Source: Bacteroidales bacterium (GTDB lineage: Bacteria; Bacteroidota; Bacteroidia; Bacteroidales; VadinHA17). From it: a DNA stretch of 64,000 bases. The position numbers and the translations under genes were made by a program. The notes beneath the pieces were generated by a model that did not search any database, was not told the origin of the DNA, and saw only the letters and a program-made list of their open reading frames with translations. Numbering within the stretch: position 1 is the first letter of the stretch; each line of letters begins with the position of its first letter. Location of the stretch: assembly GCA_021371855.1 (NCBI GenBank), contig JAJFVL010000018.1, positions 513,277 to 577,276 on the forward strand, in the 5' to 3' direction. Shown here in pieces: positions 9,920 through 24,089 of the stretch.

Positions 9920-10912
9920 TCAGAAAAGGTTCCAGGTAAGTATCACTTTCACCACAACCGAGTAAAGGATACCTGTGAGCATGACGACTTTCATTATGCT
10001 GCTGGCTTTATGAAGCTGTTTCCTGTTACTGCTGATGATGACTTGATAAATGATATATAAAAGAGGTAAAACAATAGCAACCGAAAGGTAGATAAGAGTT
10101 ATAGTATCATTGATAAAAAAATACCATGTAAGATAAAGTAACGTGATGGTGATAATTACCAGAATTACTGAAACTATCTTGGCAGAAAGAACCCCGATAA
10201 CTATCGGGACGGTATTTCTTCCATAAGCTATATCGCCTTCAAAATCTTCGATGTCCTTAATTATTTCGCGGGTAAGAGTAGTCAGAAAAGCGAAAAATGC
10301 AAATCCACCCACCCAGTATAAAACAATATTTATGTCAGGGAGAGTTAAAGCATTTACAATGTAATATTTATATAATGCGGGCCACTCATAAACAACAACA
10401 AGTAACGGCACCATTGCTGTGAGTATGGCAACAACCAAATTGCCAATTAAAAACTGCCGTTTATAGCTTGCCGAGTAAAAATAAAGCAGGCCCGAGACTA
10501 CAAAAAAGAGTGCGCCCAACCATACATATCCTGCTTTCCATGATATATAAAAGCCAACCGAAATACCTGTTATATTGAAGACGTTATGCCACATCATGGC
10601 AATTCGTCTTGGGATCTTAGTACCCACAATAACTGTTCCTTTGTTTATCAGGTCGGTTTTTATATCGAAATAATCATTTATAACATATCCCCCGGCAGCG
10701 ATTAAGACTGTAGCAGCAACAAGAAGCATAAAATCGTACCATGGAAACTGGAGTACCATGGGAACCTCTTCACCCGGAGCCTGACGAAGGATAACACCTA
10801 TTTTGCTTAGCACCGGTTCAAGAATCGCGTATCTCATAAGTATCATGGTTAGGATTACTATGAGAAGATTTTTCCACCGGATCAGATTTAGAAATGCTTT
10901 CATACTTACCAT
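9920..10912 (-). CDS. UbiA-family prenyltransferase
   Basis: This 330-residue polytopic membrane protein of about 8-9 hydrophobic segments carries both aspartate motifs of the UbiA superfamily: N79-D80-x-x-D83 in INDYFDIKTD and a DxxxxD-type loop in IEDFEGDIAYG (about 217-228). Such enzymes transfer prenyl chains to aromatic or glycerol acceptors; the Bacteroidota members with this neighbourhood are often annotated as geranylgeranylglycerol-phosphate geranylgeranyltransferase, which I cannot verify. ATG 10912 overlaps the upstream phosphatase by 7 bp; a second ATG at 10903 would avoid the overlap. The two genes are clearly co-transcribed. Confidence 0.82.
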   Translation of the reverse strand: MVSMKAFLNLIRWKNLLIVILTMILMRYAILEPVLSKIGVILRQAPGEEVPMVLQFPWYDFMLLVAATVLIAAGGYVINDYFDIKTDLINKGTVIVGTKIPRRIAMMWHNVFNITGISVGFYISWKAGYVWLGALFFVVSGLLYFYSASYKRQFLIGNLVVAILTAMVPLLVVVYEWPALYKYYIVNALTLPDINIVLYWVGGFAFFAFLTTLTREIIKDIEDFEGDIAYGRNTVPIVIGVLSAKIVSVILVIITITLLYLTWYFFINDTITLIYLSVAIVLPLLYIIYQVIISSNRKQLHKASSIMKVVMLTGILYSVVVKVILTWNLF

Positions 10913-11427
10913 GAATATGCGTCAGAATCCATCCAACAATTATGCAACCTCAATACCTGTTCAATAACATCCCTCACACATCCTTCCCCTCCCCGTTTAT
11001 CTGAAATATATGAAGCTACCTGTTTGATCTCACTATCGGCATCGGAGGGACATACTGCAATGCCTGCTTCCTTCATGACTTCAAAATCAGGAATATCATC
11101 ACCCATAAATAAGACATCAGATTTATTAAGATTGTTCTTTTTCAGGAAAGAATTAAAATGGTCGAGTTTTGAGCGGCTTTTAAGATAGATATCATTAACT
11201 CCAAGAAGCCTGAGTCTTTTTCTGTACTCTGTTGAGCTGCTTCCCGAAATAACACCTACATAGTACCCTTTTTTAACAGCAAGCTGCAAAGCATAGCCAT
11301 CACGCAGGTTGACAGTTCTGTTTGGTACACCAAAAGCATTCAGAGTGATCGTCTGCAGGGATAATACCCCATCAATATCAAAAACAAACGCCTTTACTTT
11401 TAAAAGGTCTTCTTTAAAATTAGCCAT
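10906..11427 (-). CDS. KdsC-like HAD phosphatase (3-deoxy-D-manno-octulosonate 8-phosphate phosphatase)
   Basis: The protein has 173 residues, the normal size for a C0-type HAD subclass IIIA phosphatase. Motif I is FVFDIDGVLS with nucleophile D17 and acid/base D19, motif II is VISGSS and the C-terminal motif is FMGDDIPDFE. KdsC dephosphorylates KDO-8-phosphate on the way to lipid A core KDO. No kdsA or kdsB is in the window, so the assignment rests on sequence alone; a YrbI-like phosphatase for another sugar acid is possible. It lies 3 bp from the DUF2520 gene upstream and overlaps the UbiA-like gene. Confidence 0.82.
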   Translation of the reverse strand: MANFKEDLLKVKAFVFDIDGVLSLQTITLNAFGVPNRTVNLRDGYALQLAVKKGYYVGVISGSSSTEYRKRLRLLGVNDIYLKSRSKLDHFNSFLKKNNLNKSDVLFMGDDIPDFEVMKEAGIAVCPSDADSEIKQVASYISDKRGGEGCVRDVIEQVLRLHNCWMDSDAYSW

Positions 11428-11430
11428 GCA

Positions 11431-12210
11431 TCACAGCTTATTATGATAATTTATTATAGATCGTGTTAAATCACTGTATATCCTTTTTAATTCGGGCGAG
11501 AAAGTTAGTAATTCCAAATGTTTTTCTATAGTATTCTGATCATTTCGTACAGCGGGTCCGGTTTGTGAATTTTCAGGTCCGGTATCAATTGCTTTTGAAA
11601 CAGTCTCTTTCAATAATGGTTCAAGGATCTCAAACGGGAAACCTGCTTTCTCAGCCACCTGTTTTCCGGCATTAAGAATGTGATTTGTGAAGTTACAAAC
11701 AAAGACAGCAGCAAGATGCAGCATTCTTCTGTGATCGGTATCGGTAAAATAGACTTTCCCTCCGATTGATTCTGCCAGTTCTTTCAATATTTCAGATGAC
11801 TGTTTATCAGATGATTCTATGAAGAAAGGAAGATCTTTAAAACTAACCTTGCGTCCTTTTGAGAAAGTTTGTAACGGGTAGAAGATGCCCTTTCTCCTGA
11901 TCTTTTCAGGGAAAACATCCAAACCAGCGCTTCCTGCAGTATGCACAGTTAAAGCATCGGGCCGGATAACTATATTGTCAAGTACTTCCTTCAAACGATG
12001 GTCGGGTACTGCAACAATCAATATATCGGTCGACTGCGGAAATACCGGCTCAGATGACCATGATGCATTGCAGGAATCAGCTAATGACCGGCCGTTTTTT
12101 TCATCCTGCGATACAATAACTTCAACATTAAAGCCTGCATCTGACATCTCCCTGCACAAAGCACCAGCCACCCGCCCTGCTCCTACAAATGATAAATTAT
12201 ACTGATACAT
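11431..12210 (-). CDS. Rossmann-fold plus DUF2520 protein
   Basis: The 259 residues begin with a NAD(P)-binding motif, VGAGRVAGAL (9-18), followed by an alpha-helical C-terminal DUF2520 domain (about 130-259, including HLAAVFVCNFTNH). It resembles pyrroline-5-carboxylate or ketopantoate reductase-type folds, but the substrate of the DUF2520 group is unknown. It is the first gene of the group DUF2520 / kdsC-like / UbiA-like / maf. I recall this gene order from other Bacteroidota but could not check it. Upstream (12211-12354) I see no gene. Confidence 0.82.
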   Translation of the reverse strand: MYQYNLSFVGAGRVAGALCREMSDAGFNVEVIVSQDEKNGRSLADSCNASWSSEPVFPQSTDILIVAVPDHRLKEVLDNIVIRPDALTVHTAGSAGLDVFPEKIRRKGIFYPLQTFSKGRKVSFKDLPFFIESSDKQSSEILKELAESIGGKVYFTDTDHRRMLHLAAVFVCNFTNHILNAGKQVAEKAGFPFEILEPLLKETVSKAIDTGPENSQTGPAVRNDQNTIEKHLELLTFSPELKRIYSDLTRSIINYHNKL

Positions 12211-12354
12211 TCCCGAATTTTTGTGAAATATACAAAAATGTCAGAAAATATTATGGGAATTCTGAATATAGCTGCGGACTTTGTGGCATACTCTCCCTGC
12301 GACGCTCCACGGACTCACCATGATTAAAGAAATAATCAACTTTTCCTTATACCA

Positions 12355-12389
12355 TAAAAAAAGCCGCCATAAACAAGTTTATGACGGCT
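12355..12389 (-). terminator. Rho-independent terminator of the rpoBC operon
   Basis: The stem AGCCG-c-CATAAA pairs with TTTATG-a-CGGCT around a CAAG loop at 12362-12389. On the minus strand it is followed by a run of seven T (the A run at 12355-12361). It lies 23 bp past the DUF3467 stop, so it ends the long ribosomal/RNA polymerase transcript. Confidence 0.88.
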
Positions 12390-12411
12390 AATATTTGGAG
12401 TTAAAAACAAA

Positions 12412-12735
12412 TTACGCCTGAGCTGTCGGTCCTCCAAAGGTTAACGGCATTGCTGGTCCCGATCCTTCCGCATTTTTAATTACTCCGTGAACGGACTCAT
12501 ACTTGGTAATGTTATCCTGCAATGCAGCAACAAGTCTTTTTGCGTGCTCGGGAGTAAGAATTATCCTCGATTTAACCTGTGCTTTTGGAATCCCTGGCAT
12601 TATCCTGATGAAATCAATAACAAACTCTGATGCTGAATGAGTTATTACTGCAAGGTTTGAATATGTTCCCTGAGCAATTTCTTCGTTCAGTTCGATACTG
12701 ATCTGTGACGGATTTTTAGGATCTATAACTGCCAT
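12412..12735 (-). CDS. DUF3467 protein
   Basis: This 107-residue cytoplasmic protein has the DUF3467 core: an acidic beta strand region (SQISIELNEEIAQG, NLAVITHSASEFVIDFIR) and the ILTPEHAKRLVAALQDN helix. Function is unknown. It follows rpoC after 2 bp and is transcribed with it, an arrangement conserved in Bacteroidota, which suggests a link to transcription or translation or simply high expression. ATG at 12735 is the only sensible start. Confidence 0.88.
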   Translation of the reverse strand: MAVIDPKNPSQISIELNEEIAQGTYSNLAVITHSASEFVIDFIRIMPGIPKAQVKSRIILTPEHAKRLVAALQDNITKYESVHGVIKNAEGSGPAMPLTFGGPTAQA

Positions 12736-12737
12736 TG

Positions 12738-15700
12738 CTATGCTTTTTTTCCTGTTTCAACCTCAGTTTCCTTATTGGCGCCGACAAGGGTTTCATATTC
12801 ATCGAGGGAGCCAACTATAATTCCATTGTACTGGCGTTGCCCTGTTCCTGCAGGAATAAGGTGGCCAACAATAACATTTTCCTTCAAACCTTCAAGTCTG
12901 TCGATCTTGCCTAATATTGCAGCCTCGTTCAGCACTTTCGTAGTCTCCTGGAAAGAAGCAGCTGAGAAGAAACTCTGGGTCTGTAATGAAGCTCTGGTTA
13001 TACCCTGCAATACCTGACTTGATGTTGCGGGTACAGCGTCTCTGGCTTCAACAAGTTTCAGGTCGCGGCGTTTTAGTACAGAATTGTCATCTCTCAGTTT
13101 ACGTGATGTTATTATCATTCCGGGACGGAGTGTTTGAGAATCGCCACTGTCAAGAATAACTTTCTTTCCATAGATCCAGTCATTTTCGTCCATAAATTCC
13201 AGTTTATCAACAACCTGACGTTCAAGGAATTTCGTATCGCCCGGATCAACAATCTCAACCTTCCGCATCATCTGGCGGACAATAATCTCAAAATGTTTGT
13301 CGTTAATCTTAACTCCCTGTAAACGATACACTTCCTGAATCTCATTAACAATATATTCCTGGACTTTTGTAGGTCCTTTGATTGCAAGAATATCAGAAGG
13401 TGTAATAGCTCCGTCTGAAAGAGGAATACCTGCTTTTACATAATCATTTTCCTGAACAAGTATCTGTTTTGAAAGCGGAACAAGATATTTTTTAACCTCT
13501 TCTGTTTTTGATTTGATTATTATTTCCCTGTTGCCTCTTTTTATCTTTCCGAAAGTCACTTCACCATCTATTTCCGATACGATAGCCGGATTAGACGGGT
13601 TTCGTGCTTCGAACAGTTCTGTAACACGAGGAAGACCTCCCGTTATATCGCCCGATTTTCCAATAGCACGCGGTATTTTTGCCAGCACTTCCCCTGCCTC
13701 GACCATTTTATCGGGATCAACAACAAGGTGTGCGCCCACAGGAAGGTTATACAATCTTAATTCCTCTCCTTTAGGGTCAAGAATTTTTATTGCAGGGTTC
13801 TTGGTTTTATCCCTGCTCTCAATGATCACCTTCTCTTTAAAGCCAGTCTGTTCATCAGATTCTTCACGGAATGTAACACCTTCGATAAGGAAATCGTACC
13901 CTATCTTTCCTGCCATTTCTGAAATAATAACGGCATTGAACGGGTCCCATTCGCATATCAGCTTACCTTTTTCAATTTCCTGTCCCGGCTTAATATAAAG
14001 TTTTGAACCATAAGGAATTGAATGAGTCGTAAGGGCAATATTGGTTTTCTTGTCAATTATTCTTAATTCTGCAAGACGTCCGATAACTATGTCTATATCG
14101 CCTTTTTCAGGATCTTTTTTCGGAACTGTTCTGATCTCCTCGATTTCTGCGATACCGTTGTACCGGGCAATAATCCTCGATTCGGTAGTTATGTTCGATG
14201 CCGTACCACCAACGTGGAATGTACGAAGAGTCAGCTGAGTACCAGGTTCTCCGATACTCTGAGCGGCAATCACTCCGACAGCTTCACCTCTTTGGACCAT
14301 TTGCCCGTTAGCCAGGTTACGTCCGTAACATTTCGCGCAAACTCCCTTTTTAGATTCACAAGTGAGAACCGATCTGATCTCAACCTGTTCGATAGGAGAA
14401 TCTTCAATTTTCTTTGCAATATCTTCAGTAAATTCCTGTCCGGCTCCAACGATCAGTTCGCCTGTCAGAGGATGATATATATTATGAACAGTTGTACGTC
14501 CGAGAATTCTTTCGTACAGTGATTCTACAACTTCTTCATTCTTCTTAATGGCAGTAGCGACAAGGCCTCGGAGTGTACCACAATCTTCTTCATTGATGAT
14601 AACATCCTGTGAAACGTCAACAAGACGACGGGTCAGATAACCTGCATCAGCTGTTTTAAGAGCGGTATCGGCAAGACCTTTACGGGCACCGTGAGTTGAA
14701 ATAAAGTACTCCAGAACCGACAATCCCTCTTTAAAGTTTGAAAGGATAGGGTTTTCGATGATCTCCGAACCGGTTGCACCAGATTTCTGAGGTTTAGCCA
14801 TAAGACCCCTCATACCAGAAAGCTGACGGATCTGTTCCTTAGAACCCCTTGCTCCTGAATCAAGCATCATGTAAACAGAATTGAATCCCTGTTTATCATT
14901 TGAAAGCTGTTTCATAAGAGTCTGGGTCAGCCTTGCATTGACATGTGTCCAGATGTCAATTATCTGATTATACCGTTCGTTGTTCGTAATGAATCCCATA
15001 CTATAGTTGTTCACTACCTCATTAACCTGCTCATATCCTTCATTAACAAATTTTGTTTTTTCTTCAGGTATGATAACATCGTCGAGGTTAAAGGACAAAC
15101 CGCCCTTAAAAGCCATATAGTATCCAAGGTTTTTAATATCATCAAGGAAATCGGCAGTTTTGGCTGTTCCTGAAAGTTTGAGAACACGTCCGATAATATC
15201 CCTTAATGATTTCTTTGTCAATATTTCATTAATAAAGCCAACTTCTTCAGGTACGACCTGGTTGAATATTACCCGGCCAACTGTTGTATCAATGATATGG
15301 TTTATGGGTTCGCCATCTTTTCTGTCGTTGACTTTAACTTTTATGAAAGCATGAAGGTCAATCTTTCCTTCGTTATAGGCAATGCTAACCTCCTGTGGTG
15401 AATAGAAAATAAGTCCTTCACCCTGGACCTTTTCCGTTTCACTACTTTTCCTTCCTTTTGTGATATAATAAAGGCCAAGGACCATGTCCTGTGAAGGAAC
15501 GGTCACAGGAGCACCGTTTGCCGGGTTAAGAATATTATGAGAAGCCAGCATAAGCATCTGGGCCTCAAGTATTGCGCTATTTCCAAGAGGAAGGTGAACT
15601 GCCATCTGGTCACCGTCGAAGTCAGCGTTGAAGGCTGTACATACAAGTGGGTGGAGCTGGATAGCTTTACCTTCGATAAGTTTTGGCTGGAATGCCTGAA

Positions 15701-17036
15701 TACCAAGCCTGTGAAGTGTCGGAGCACGGTTTAGCAGAACAGGGTGGCCTTTGAGAACGTTTTCAAGAATGTCCCAAACAACAGGATCTTTTCTGTCAAC
15801 TATTTTCTTTGCCGATTTAACTGTCTTTACTATTCCGCGTTCTATCAATTTACGTATGATAAAAGGTTTATAAAGCTCAGCTGCCATATCTTTTGGCAGA
15901 CCGCATTCATGCAGTCTGAGTTCAGGTCCTACAACGATAACTGATCGTGCGGAATAGTCAACCCTTTTACCGAGCAGGTTCTGACGGAACCTTCCCTGTT
16001 TACCTTTGAGGCTATCGCTAAGCGACTTAAGAGGACGGTTGGCATCAGTCTTTACGGAATTTGCCTTGCGTGAGTTATCGAAAAGAGAGTCAACTGCTTC
16101 CTGCAGCATTCGTTTTTCGTTACGAAGGATTACTTCAGGAGCTTTTATCTCAATAAGCCTTTTCAGACGGTTATTTCTAATGATCACCCTTCTGTAAAGA
16201 TCGTTCAGGTCGCTGGTGGCAAAACGGCCTCCATCGAGAGGAACCAATGGCCTCAGTTCAGGAGGAATGACCGGGACAACTTTAATTATCATCCATTCAG
16301 GTTTGTTGACCCCTTTGGAATCTCTGAAAGCTTCAACAACCTGAAGACGTTTGAGTGCTTCATTTTTACGTTGTTGAGAAGTTTCAGTATTTGCCCTGTG
16401 ACGAAGTGAATATGACATTTCGTCAAGGTCGATACGGCTGAGAAGCTTATAAAGTCCTTCAGCACCCATATCGGCAACAAATTTATCAGGATGATTATCA
16501 TCGAGATACTGGTTTTCTTTTGGAAGCGATTCAATAATCTCGAGATATTCTTCTTCAGTCAGAAAATCGAGATATTTTACGCCATCAACAGCTTTGATAC
16601 CAGGGTTGATTACGACATACCTTTCATAATAGATTATAGAATCGAGTTTTTTTGTCGGTAACCCCAGCAGGTATCCGATCTTATTAGGCAGTGACCGGAA
16701 ATACCAGATATGAGCAACGGGAACAACAAGAGATATGTGCCCCATTCTTTCGCGACGTACTTTTTTTTCTGTAACCTCAACACCGCAACGGTCGCAAACG
16801 ATTCCTTTATAACGGATTCTTTTGTACTTTCCGCAATGGCACTCGTAATCTTTTACCGGACCAAAAATTCTTTCGCAGAATAAACCATCACGTTCAGGTT
16901 TGTAGGTACGGTAATTAATCGTTTCAGGCTTCAGTACTTCACCACTTGAACGATCAAGTATTTCTTCGGGTGAAGCAAGGCCTATTGAGATTTTCGAGTA
17001 ACTTGTTTTTGTTTTGTTATCTCTTCTGAATGACAT
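12738..17036 (-). CDS. rpoC: DNA-directed RNA polymerase subunit beta'
   Basis: The full-length protein has 1432 residues. The N-terminal zinc ribbon is [10 protein letters not shown]...CDRCG, the catalytic magnesium loop is NADFDGD at 470-476, and the second zinc site is in [13 protein letters not shown]. The trigger-loop region carries the motif [16 protein letters not shown]. It forms the active site of RNA polymerase together with rpoB, 54 bp upstream. Nothing is truncated. Confidence 0.98.
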   Translation of the reverse strand: MSFRRDNKTKTSYSKISIGLASPEEILDRSSGEVLKPETINYRTYKPERDGLFCERIFGPVKDYECHCGKYKRIRYKGIVCDRCGVEVTEKKVRRERMGHISLVVPVAHIWYFRSLPNKIGYLLGLPTKKLDSIIYYERYVVINPGIKAVDGVKYLDFLTEEEYLEIIESLPKENQYLDDNHPDKFVADMGAEGLYKLLSRIDLDEMSYSLRHRANTETSQQRKNEALKRLQVVEAFRDSKGVNKPEWMIIKVVPVIPPELRPLVPLDGGRFATSDLNDLYRRVIIRNNRLKRLIEIKAPEVILRNEKRMLQEAVDSLFDNSRKANSVKTDANRPLKSLSDSLKGKQGRFRQNLLGKRVDYSARSVIVVGPELRLHECGLPKDMAAELYKPFIIRKLIERGIVKTVKSAKKIVDRKDPVVWDILENVLKGHPVLLNRAPTLHRLGIQAFQPKLIEGKAIQLHPLVCTAFNADFDGDQMAVHLPLGNSAILEAQMLMLASHNILNPANGAPVTVPSQDMVLGLYYITKGRKSSETEKVQGEGLIFYSPQEVSIAYNEGKIDLHAFIKVKVNDRKDGEPINHIIDTTVGRVIFNQVVPEEVGFINEILTKKSLRDIIGRVLKLSGTAKTADFLDDIKNLGYYMAFKGGLSFNLDDVIIPEEKTKFVNEGYEQVNEVVNNYSMGFITNNERYNQIIDIWTHVNARLTQTLMKQLSNDKQGFNSVYMMLDSGARGSKEQIRQLSGMRGLMAKPQKSGATGSEIIENPILSNFKEGLSVLEYFISTHGARKGLADTALKTADAGYLTRRLVDVSQDVIINEEDCGTLRGLVATAIKKNEEVVESLYERILGRTTVHNIYHPLTGELIVGAGQEFTEDIAKKIEDSPIEQVEIRSVLTCESKKGVCAKCYGRNLANGQMVQRGEAVGVIAAQSIGEPGTQLTLRTFHVGGTASNITTESRIIARYNGIAEIEEIRTVPKKDPEKGDIDIVIGRLAELRIIDKKTNIALTTHSIPYGSKLYIKPGQEIEKGKLICEWDPFNAVIISEMAGKIGYDFLIEGVTFREESDEQTGFKEKVIIESRDKTKNPAIKILDPKGEELRLYNLPVGAHLVVDPDKMVEAGEVLAKIPRAIGKSGDITGGLPRVTELFEARNPSNPAIVSEIDGEVTFGKIKRGNREIIIKSKTEEVKKYLVPLSKQILVQENDYVKAGIPLSDGAITPSDILAIKGPTKVQEYIVNEIQEVYRLQGVKINDKHFEIIVRQMMRKVEIVDPGDTKFLERQVVDKLEFMDENDWIYGKKVILDSGDSQTLRPGMIITSRKLRDDNSVLKRRDLKLVEARDAVPATSSQVLQGITRASLQTQSFFSAASFQETTKVLNEAAILGKIDRLEGLKENVIVGHLIPAGTGQRQYNGIIVGSLDEYETLVGANKETEVETGKKA

Positions 17037-17090
17037 ATGGTGAATATTTTTTTATTCTAAAATTAAAAATTCAAACCCTTACCGTAATAC

Positions 17091-20900
<3,810 letters not shown>

Positions 20901-20946
20901 TTATTAAAAGATTAAGTGAACTTATTATTTAAAGAACGAAAAGGCC

Positions 20947-20969
20947 TAGTCCCGAATTAATCGGGACTA
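20947..20969 (-). promoter_or_regulatory. Hairpin between rplL and rpoB, possible attenuator
   Basis: A perfect 9-bp stem, TAGTCCCGA with TCGGGACTA, encloses the 5-nt loop ATTAA. On the transcribed minus strand it is followed by GGCC and only four T, so it is a weak or partial terminator at best. In Escherichia coli the rplL-rpoB spacer likewise holds an attenuator; the same role here is inferred. Confidence 0.55.
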
Positions 20970-20997
20970 AACCTATGACCCATCAATTAGGTATAAC

Positions 20998-21372
20998 TTA
21001 TTTAAGTTCAACTTCAGCTCCTGCTTCTACTAATTGACCTTTAATAGCTTCAGCTTCTTCTTTGGAAACACCTTCTTTAACCGGAGCCGGTGCAGAATCA
21101 ACAACTGCTTTGGCTTCTTTCAGTCCAAGACCGGTGATGTCCTTAACAAGTTTAACAATCTGTAATTTCTGACCACCAGCTGCTTTGAGAATAACGTCGA
21201 AAGTTGATTTCTCTTCAACAGCAGCAGCCTCGCCAGCGGCTGGGCCTGCAACTGCAACTGCAGCTGCAGCGGGTTCAATACCATACTCTTCTTTAAGTAT
21301 TTTAGCCAGTTCGTTTACTTCCTTTACAGATAAGTTAACCAGTTCTTCTGCAAATTTCTTAAGATCTGCCAT
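20998..21372 (-). CDS. rplL: 50S ribosomal protein L7/L12
   Basis: This is the 124-residue stalk protein: an N-terminal dimerisation helix ([19 protein letters not shown]), an Ala/Glu-rich hinge (about 32-55) and the C-terminal factor-binding domain ([17 protein letters not shown]...[11 protein letters not shown]). It recruits elongation factors to the ribosome. It follows rplJ after 28 bp, as usual. Confidence 0.97.
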   Translation of the reverse strand: MADLKKFAEELVNLSVKEVNELAKILKEEYGIEPAAAAVAVAGPAAGEAAAVEEKSTFDVILKAAGGQKLQIVKLVKDITGLGLKEAKAVVDSAPAPVKEGVSKEEAEAIKGQLVEAGAEVELK

Positions 21373-21400
21373 TTTTATCGATTTTTAATTTGATTATACT

Positions 21401-21925
21401 TTATTTTTCTTCTCTTTTTGACAGTGTTTCAAGAACACCGTGAATTTTGTTTCCACCTGATTGAAGGGCTGAAATAACGTTTTTAGCAGGTGACTGCAAG
21501 AGCATAATAACATCACCTATCAGTTCTTCTTTAGTTTTCACGGAAATAAGTGCATCAAGCATATTATCTCCAACATATACTGATTCCTGAACGTAAGCAC
21601 CTTTAAGCACAGGTTTATCATGTTTTTTACGGAACTCCTTAATAAGTTTAGCAGGAACATTTCCCGATTGAGTAAACATGATGGACGTCGTACCTTTCAG
21701 AACCGGATAGAGTTCTTCAAAGTTTCCATTAGACTGCTCAAGTGCTCTTTTGAGGAGAGTATTTTTAACAACTAAAAGTTTGATATTGTTGTTGAAACAC
21801 TTTCTTCTCAGGTCACTTGTATCAGCGGCATTAAGCTGAGCAGTATCAGTCAGATAAAAGTGGCTGTACTCTTTTAATTTCTCAGCAAGGCTGTCTATGA
21901 TAGCATTTTTTTCTTCCCGTCTCAT
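21401..21925 (-). CDS. rplJ: 50S ribosomal protein L10
   Basis: The protein has 174 residues. The N-terminal RNA-binding domain (MRREEKNAIIDSLAEKL, VVKNTLLKRAL) anchors the stalk to 23S rRNA and the C-terminal helix binds L7/L12 dimers. L10 usually represses its own operon by binding the leader; the 28-bp spacer to rplA leaves no obvious large leader here. Confidence 0.97.
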   Translation of the reverse strand: MRREEKNAIIDSLAEKLKEYSHFYLTDTAQLNAADTSDLRRKCFNNNIKLLVVKNTLLKRALEQSNGNFEELYPVLKGTTSIMFTQSGNVPAKLIKEFRKKHDKPVLKGAYVQESVYVGDNMLDALISVKTKEELIGDVIMLLQSPAKNVISALQSGGNKIHGVLETLSKREEK

Positions 21926-21953
21926 TATTTCTTTCTAGTTTTAACTTAACTAT

Positions 21954-22649
21954 TTATTCATCAAAACCTTTTGGATCGATCCTAACACCAGGGCTCATAG
22001 TGCTTGACAAGAACATACTACGAATGTATGTTCCTTTAGCGGCAGCCGGTTTAAGTTTATTTACAATAGAGATAAACTCTTTTGCATTATCAACGATCTT
22101 CTGAGGTTCGAATGAGACCTTTCCGATAGAGGCATGAATGATTCCGCTTTTATCAACTTTGAAATCAATCTTACCCTGCTTCACTTCTTTAACAGCCTTA
22201 CCAATTTCCATAGTAACAGTTCCACTTTTGGGGTTCGGCATCAGTCCGCGAGGACCGAGTATTCGACCTAACTGACCGACCTTTCCCATAACAGATGGCA
22301 TGGTTATAATAACATCCATATCTGTCCAACCACCTTTGATCTTTTCGACATACTCGTCAAGACCAACGAAATCGGCGCCGGCTTCAGTTGCTTCTGCTGC
22401 CTTATCGGGGGTACAGAGAACGAGTACACGTGTCTCTTTACCTGTTCCGTGAGGGAGTGATACAACACCGCGAACCATTTGGTTGGATTTTCTCGGATCT
22501 ATACCTAACCTTACATCTAAATCGATTGAGGCGTCGAATTTGGTTTTGGTCATTTCCTTAACCAAAGAAGAGGCTTCTTTCAATGTATAAAGTTTGTTCT
22601 TATCGAGTTTTTCAAGAGCAAACTTCTGGTTTTTGGTAAGTTTAGTCAT
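21954..22649 (-). CDS. rplA: 50S ribosomal protein L1
   Basis: This 231-residue protein contains the two-domain L1 fold, with conserved segments [33 protein letters not shown] and [17 protein letters not shown]. It forms the mobile L1 stalk at the E site. The rplK gene precedes it by 12 bp, the standard rplKA pair. Confidence 0.98.
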   Translation of the reverse strand: MTKLTKNQKFALEKLDKNKLYTLKEASSLVKEMTKTKFDASIDLDVRLGIDPRKSNQMVRGVVSLPHGTGKETRVLVLCTPDKAAEATEAGADFVGLDEYVEKIKGGWTDMDVIITMPSVMGKVGQLGRILGPRGLMPNPKSGTVTMEIGKAVKEVKQGKIDFKVDKSGIIHASIGKVSFEPQKIVDNAKEFISIVNKLKPAAAKGTYIRSMFLSSTMSPGVRIDPKGFDE

Positions 22650-22661
22650 TTTTTCTCCTAA

Positions 22662-23105
22662 TTAATTATTTACCGGGAATTCTCCTTTGACGGTGATTCC
22701 CATACTTCTGGCGGTACCAGCTACCATTCTCATAGCGGACTCTAACGTAAAACAATTTAAGTCCTCCATTTTATCTGCAGCAATTGCTTTAACCTGATCC
22801 CATGATAATGATGCTACCTTGTCGCGGTTAGGCTCCTGAGAGCCCTTCTTTACTTTGGTAACTTCAAGAAGCTGTACAGCAACCGGTGGTGTTTTCGTAA
22901 CAAAATCAAATGATTTGTCACTATATACTGTAATTATAACCGGTATAACTTTTCCTGCTTTATCCTGAGTTTTAGCATTAAATTGCTTGCAAAAATCCAT
23001 TATATTCACACCTTTCGAACCTAATGCAGGTCCTACCGGTGGAGATGGATTGGCTGCTCCGCCACGAATCTGTAACTTGATAAGTCCAGCTACTTCTTTT
23101 GCCAT
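22662..23105 (-). CDS. rplK: 50S ribosomal protein L11
   Basis: The 147 residues show the proline-rich N-terminal domain ([21 protein letters not shown]) and the RNA-binding C-terminal domain (GTARSMGI). It is part of the GTPase-associated centre. The 83-bp leader to nusG contains an inverted repeat that may carry translational control (see the separate entry). Confidence 0.98.
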   Translation of the reverse strand: MAKEVAGLIKLQIRGGAANPSPPVGPALGSKGVNIMDFCKQFNAKTQDKAGKVIPVIITVYSDKSFDFVTKTPPVAVQLLEVTKVKKGSQEPNRDKVASLSWDQVKAIAADKMEDLNCFTLESAMRMVAGTARSMGITVKGEFPVNN

Positions 23106-23136
23106 AATTTAAAATTTGCGTGTTTATTGCGAGCTC

Positions 23137-23179
23137 TTGATAGTTATTCAGGAAGCATTATGAATATTACAACTATCAA
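23137..23179 (-). promoter_or_regulatory. Inverted repeat in the rplK leader
   Basis: TTGATAGTT (23137-23145) pairs perfectly with AACTATCAA (23171-23179) around a 25-nt loop in the nusG-rplK spacer. In other bacteria L1 represses rplKA through a leader RNA structure. No L1-site consensus can be confirmed, so this is only a candidate. Confidence 0.35.
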
Positions 23180-23188
23180 TATCTTCAG

Positions 23189-23737
23189 TTAACTTTCCTT
23201 TTCTACCTGCATAAAACTAAGCTCAAGCGGGGTCTTTCTGCCAAATATTTTGACCATCACTTTAAGCTTTTTCTTTTCATCATTTACCTCTTCAATTATT
23301 CCCGTGAAACTATTGAATGGGCCATCAATCACCTTAACCGATTCACCAACAAAGAATGGAACATTTAATTCCTCATCGCTTGCATTAAGTTCATCAACCT
23401 TTCCAAGTATTCTGTTAATCTCAGATTTTCTGAGCGGAACCGGTTCTCCGTCCTGAGTGCCCAGAAATCCTATAACATTTGGTACGTTTCTTAACAAATG
23501 TGGTATTTCTCCTGTAAGTACGGCTTCAACCAGCACATAACCAGGGAAGAATGTTCTTTCCTTGCTGATTTTCTTGCCTGATCTTATCTGATAAACCTTC
23601 TCAGTCGGAATAAGAACCTGTGAGATATAATCTTCAAGTTTAAGGCGTGCAATTTCGCTATCGAGATATTCTTTTACTTTTTTTTCTTTCCCACCGATAG
23701 CCCGGAGCACATACCACTTTTTTATATTCTCACTCAT
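23189..23737 (-). CDS. nusG: Transcription termination/antitermination protein NusG
   Basis: The protein is 182 residues from ATG 23737 ([14 protein letters not shown]). An open frame continues 30 codons upstream but overlaps secE and is not protein-like. AGGAGAA sits 8 nt before the 23737 ATG, deciding the start. The NGN domain contains [12 protein letters not shown], and the C-terminal KOW domain contains [18 protein letters not shown]. NusG binds the polymerase clamp and raises processivity. Its place between secE and rplK is standard. Confidence 0.96.
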   Translation of the reverse strand: MSENIKKWYVLRAIGGKEKKVKEYLDSEIARLKLEDYISQVLIPTEKVYQIRSGKKISKERTFFPGYVLVEAVLTGEIPHLLRNVPNVIGFLGTQDGEPVPLRKSEINRILGKVDELNASDEELNVPFFVGESVKVIDGPFNSFTGIIEEVNDEKKKLKVMVKIFGRKTPLELSFMQVEKES

Positions 23738-23753
23738 TGGAATCTTCTCCTGT

Positions 23754-23945
23754 TTAGTATAACAAACTATAAATGAATTGCATTGCCCGGCTAAACACAA
23801 AATCAATACCAGCAACAATAAGTGCAATTATCAGTGAAGCTACCATAACCAGAACAGCACTGTTCTGAAGTTCACTCCATGTTGGCCAAGTTACCTTGTG
23901 TGCCAGTTCTGTGTATGATTCTCTAAAATATCCTTTTATATCCAT
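23754..23945 (-). CDS. secE: Preprotein translocase subunit SecE
   Basis: This 63-residue single-span membrane protein has the amphipathic SecE helix with the signature [10 protein letters not shown], followed by one transmembrane helix ([19 protein letters not shown], about 30-50). It clamps SecY in the inner-membrane translocon. It lies 16 bp upstream of nusG and just downstream of tRNA-Trp. Confidence 0.95.
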   Translation of the reverse strand: MDIKGYFRESYTELAHKVTWPTWSELQNSAVLVMVASLIIALIVAGIDFVFSRAMQFIYSLLY

Positions 23946-23961
23946 AGTACTTAATATTTAG

Positions 23962-24034
23962 CACGGGAGGAGAGACTCGAACTCCCGACACCTGGTTTTG
24001 GAGACCAGTGCTCTACCAACTGAGCTACACCCGT
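23962..24034 (-). tRNA. tRNA-Trp (CCA)
   Basis: The 73-nt cloverleaf has acceptor strands ACGGGTG and CTCCCGT (one T-T mismatch at 6-67), an anticodon stem CTGGT/ACCAG around the loop CTCCAAA (anticodon CCA), and a T loop TTCGAGT. The discriminator base is G and CCA is not encoded. It lies between tuf and secE and is probably cut from their common transcript. Confidence 0.96.
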
Positions 24035-24047
24035 GTAACCAGGGAAA

Positions 24048-24071
24048 AGCTTCCCGATAAACCGGGAAGCT
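24048..24071 (-). terminator. Hairpin between tuf and tRNA-Trp
   Basis: A perfect 9-bp stem (AGCTTCCCG with CGGGAAGCT, 6-nt loop) lies 19 bp past the tuf stop. The minus-strand continuation has only four T, so it may be a partial terminator or a processing site ahead of tRNA-Trp. Confidence 0.55.
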
Positions 24072-24089
24072 CCTGTATATCCAAAACTC

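Noticed and set aside
10193..10208. Palindrome CCCGATA-AC-TATCGGG
   Set aside because: It lies in the UbiA-like coding region where it encodes the conserved VPIVIG stretch, so it is explained by coding constraint.
12211..12354. Possible small gene or RNA between DUF2520 and the rpoC-operon terminator
   Set aside because: No open frame with a start, no conserved structure and no promoter box was seen.
23738..23827. 30-codon extension of nusG
   Set aside because: It overlaps secE, has no relation to NusG N-termini and a good ribosome site marks the ATG at 23737.
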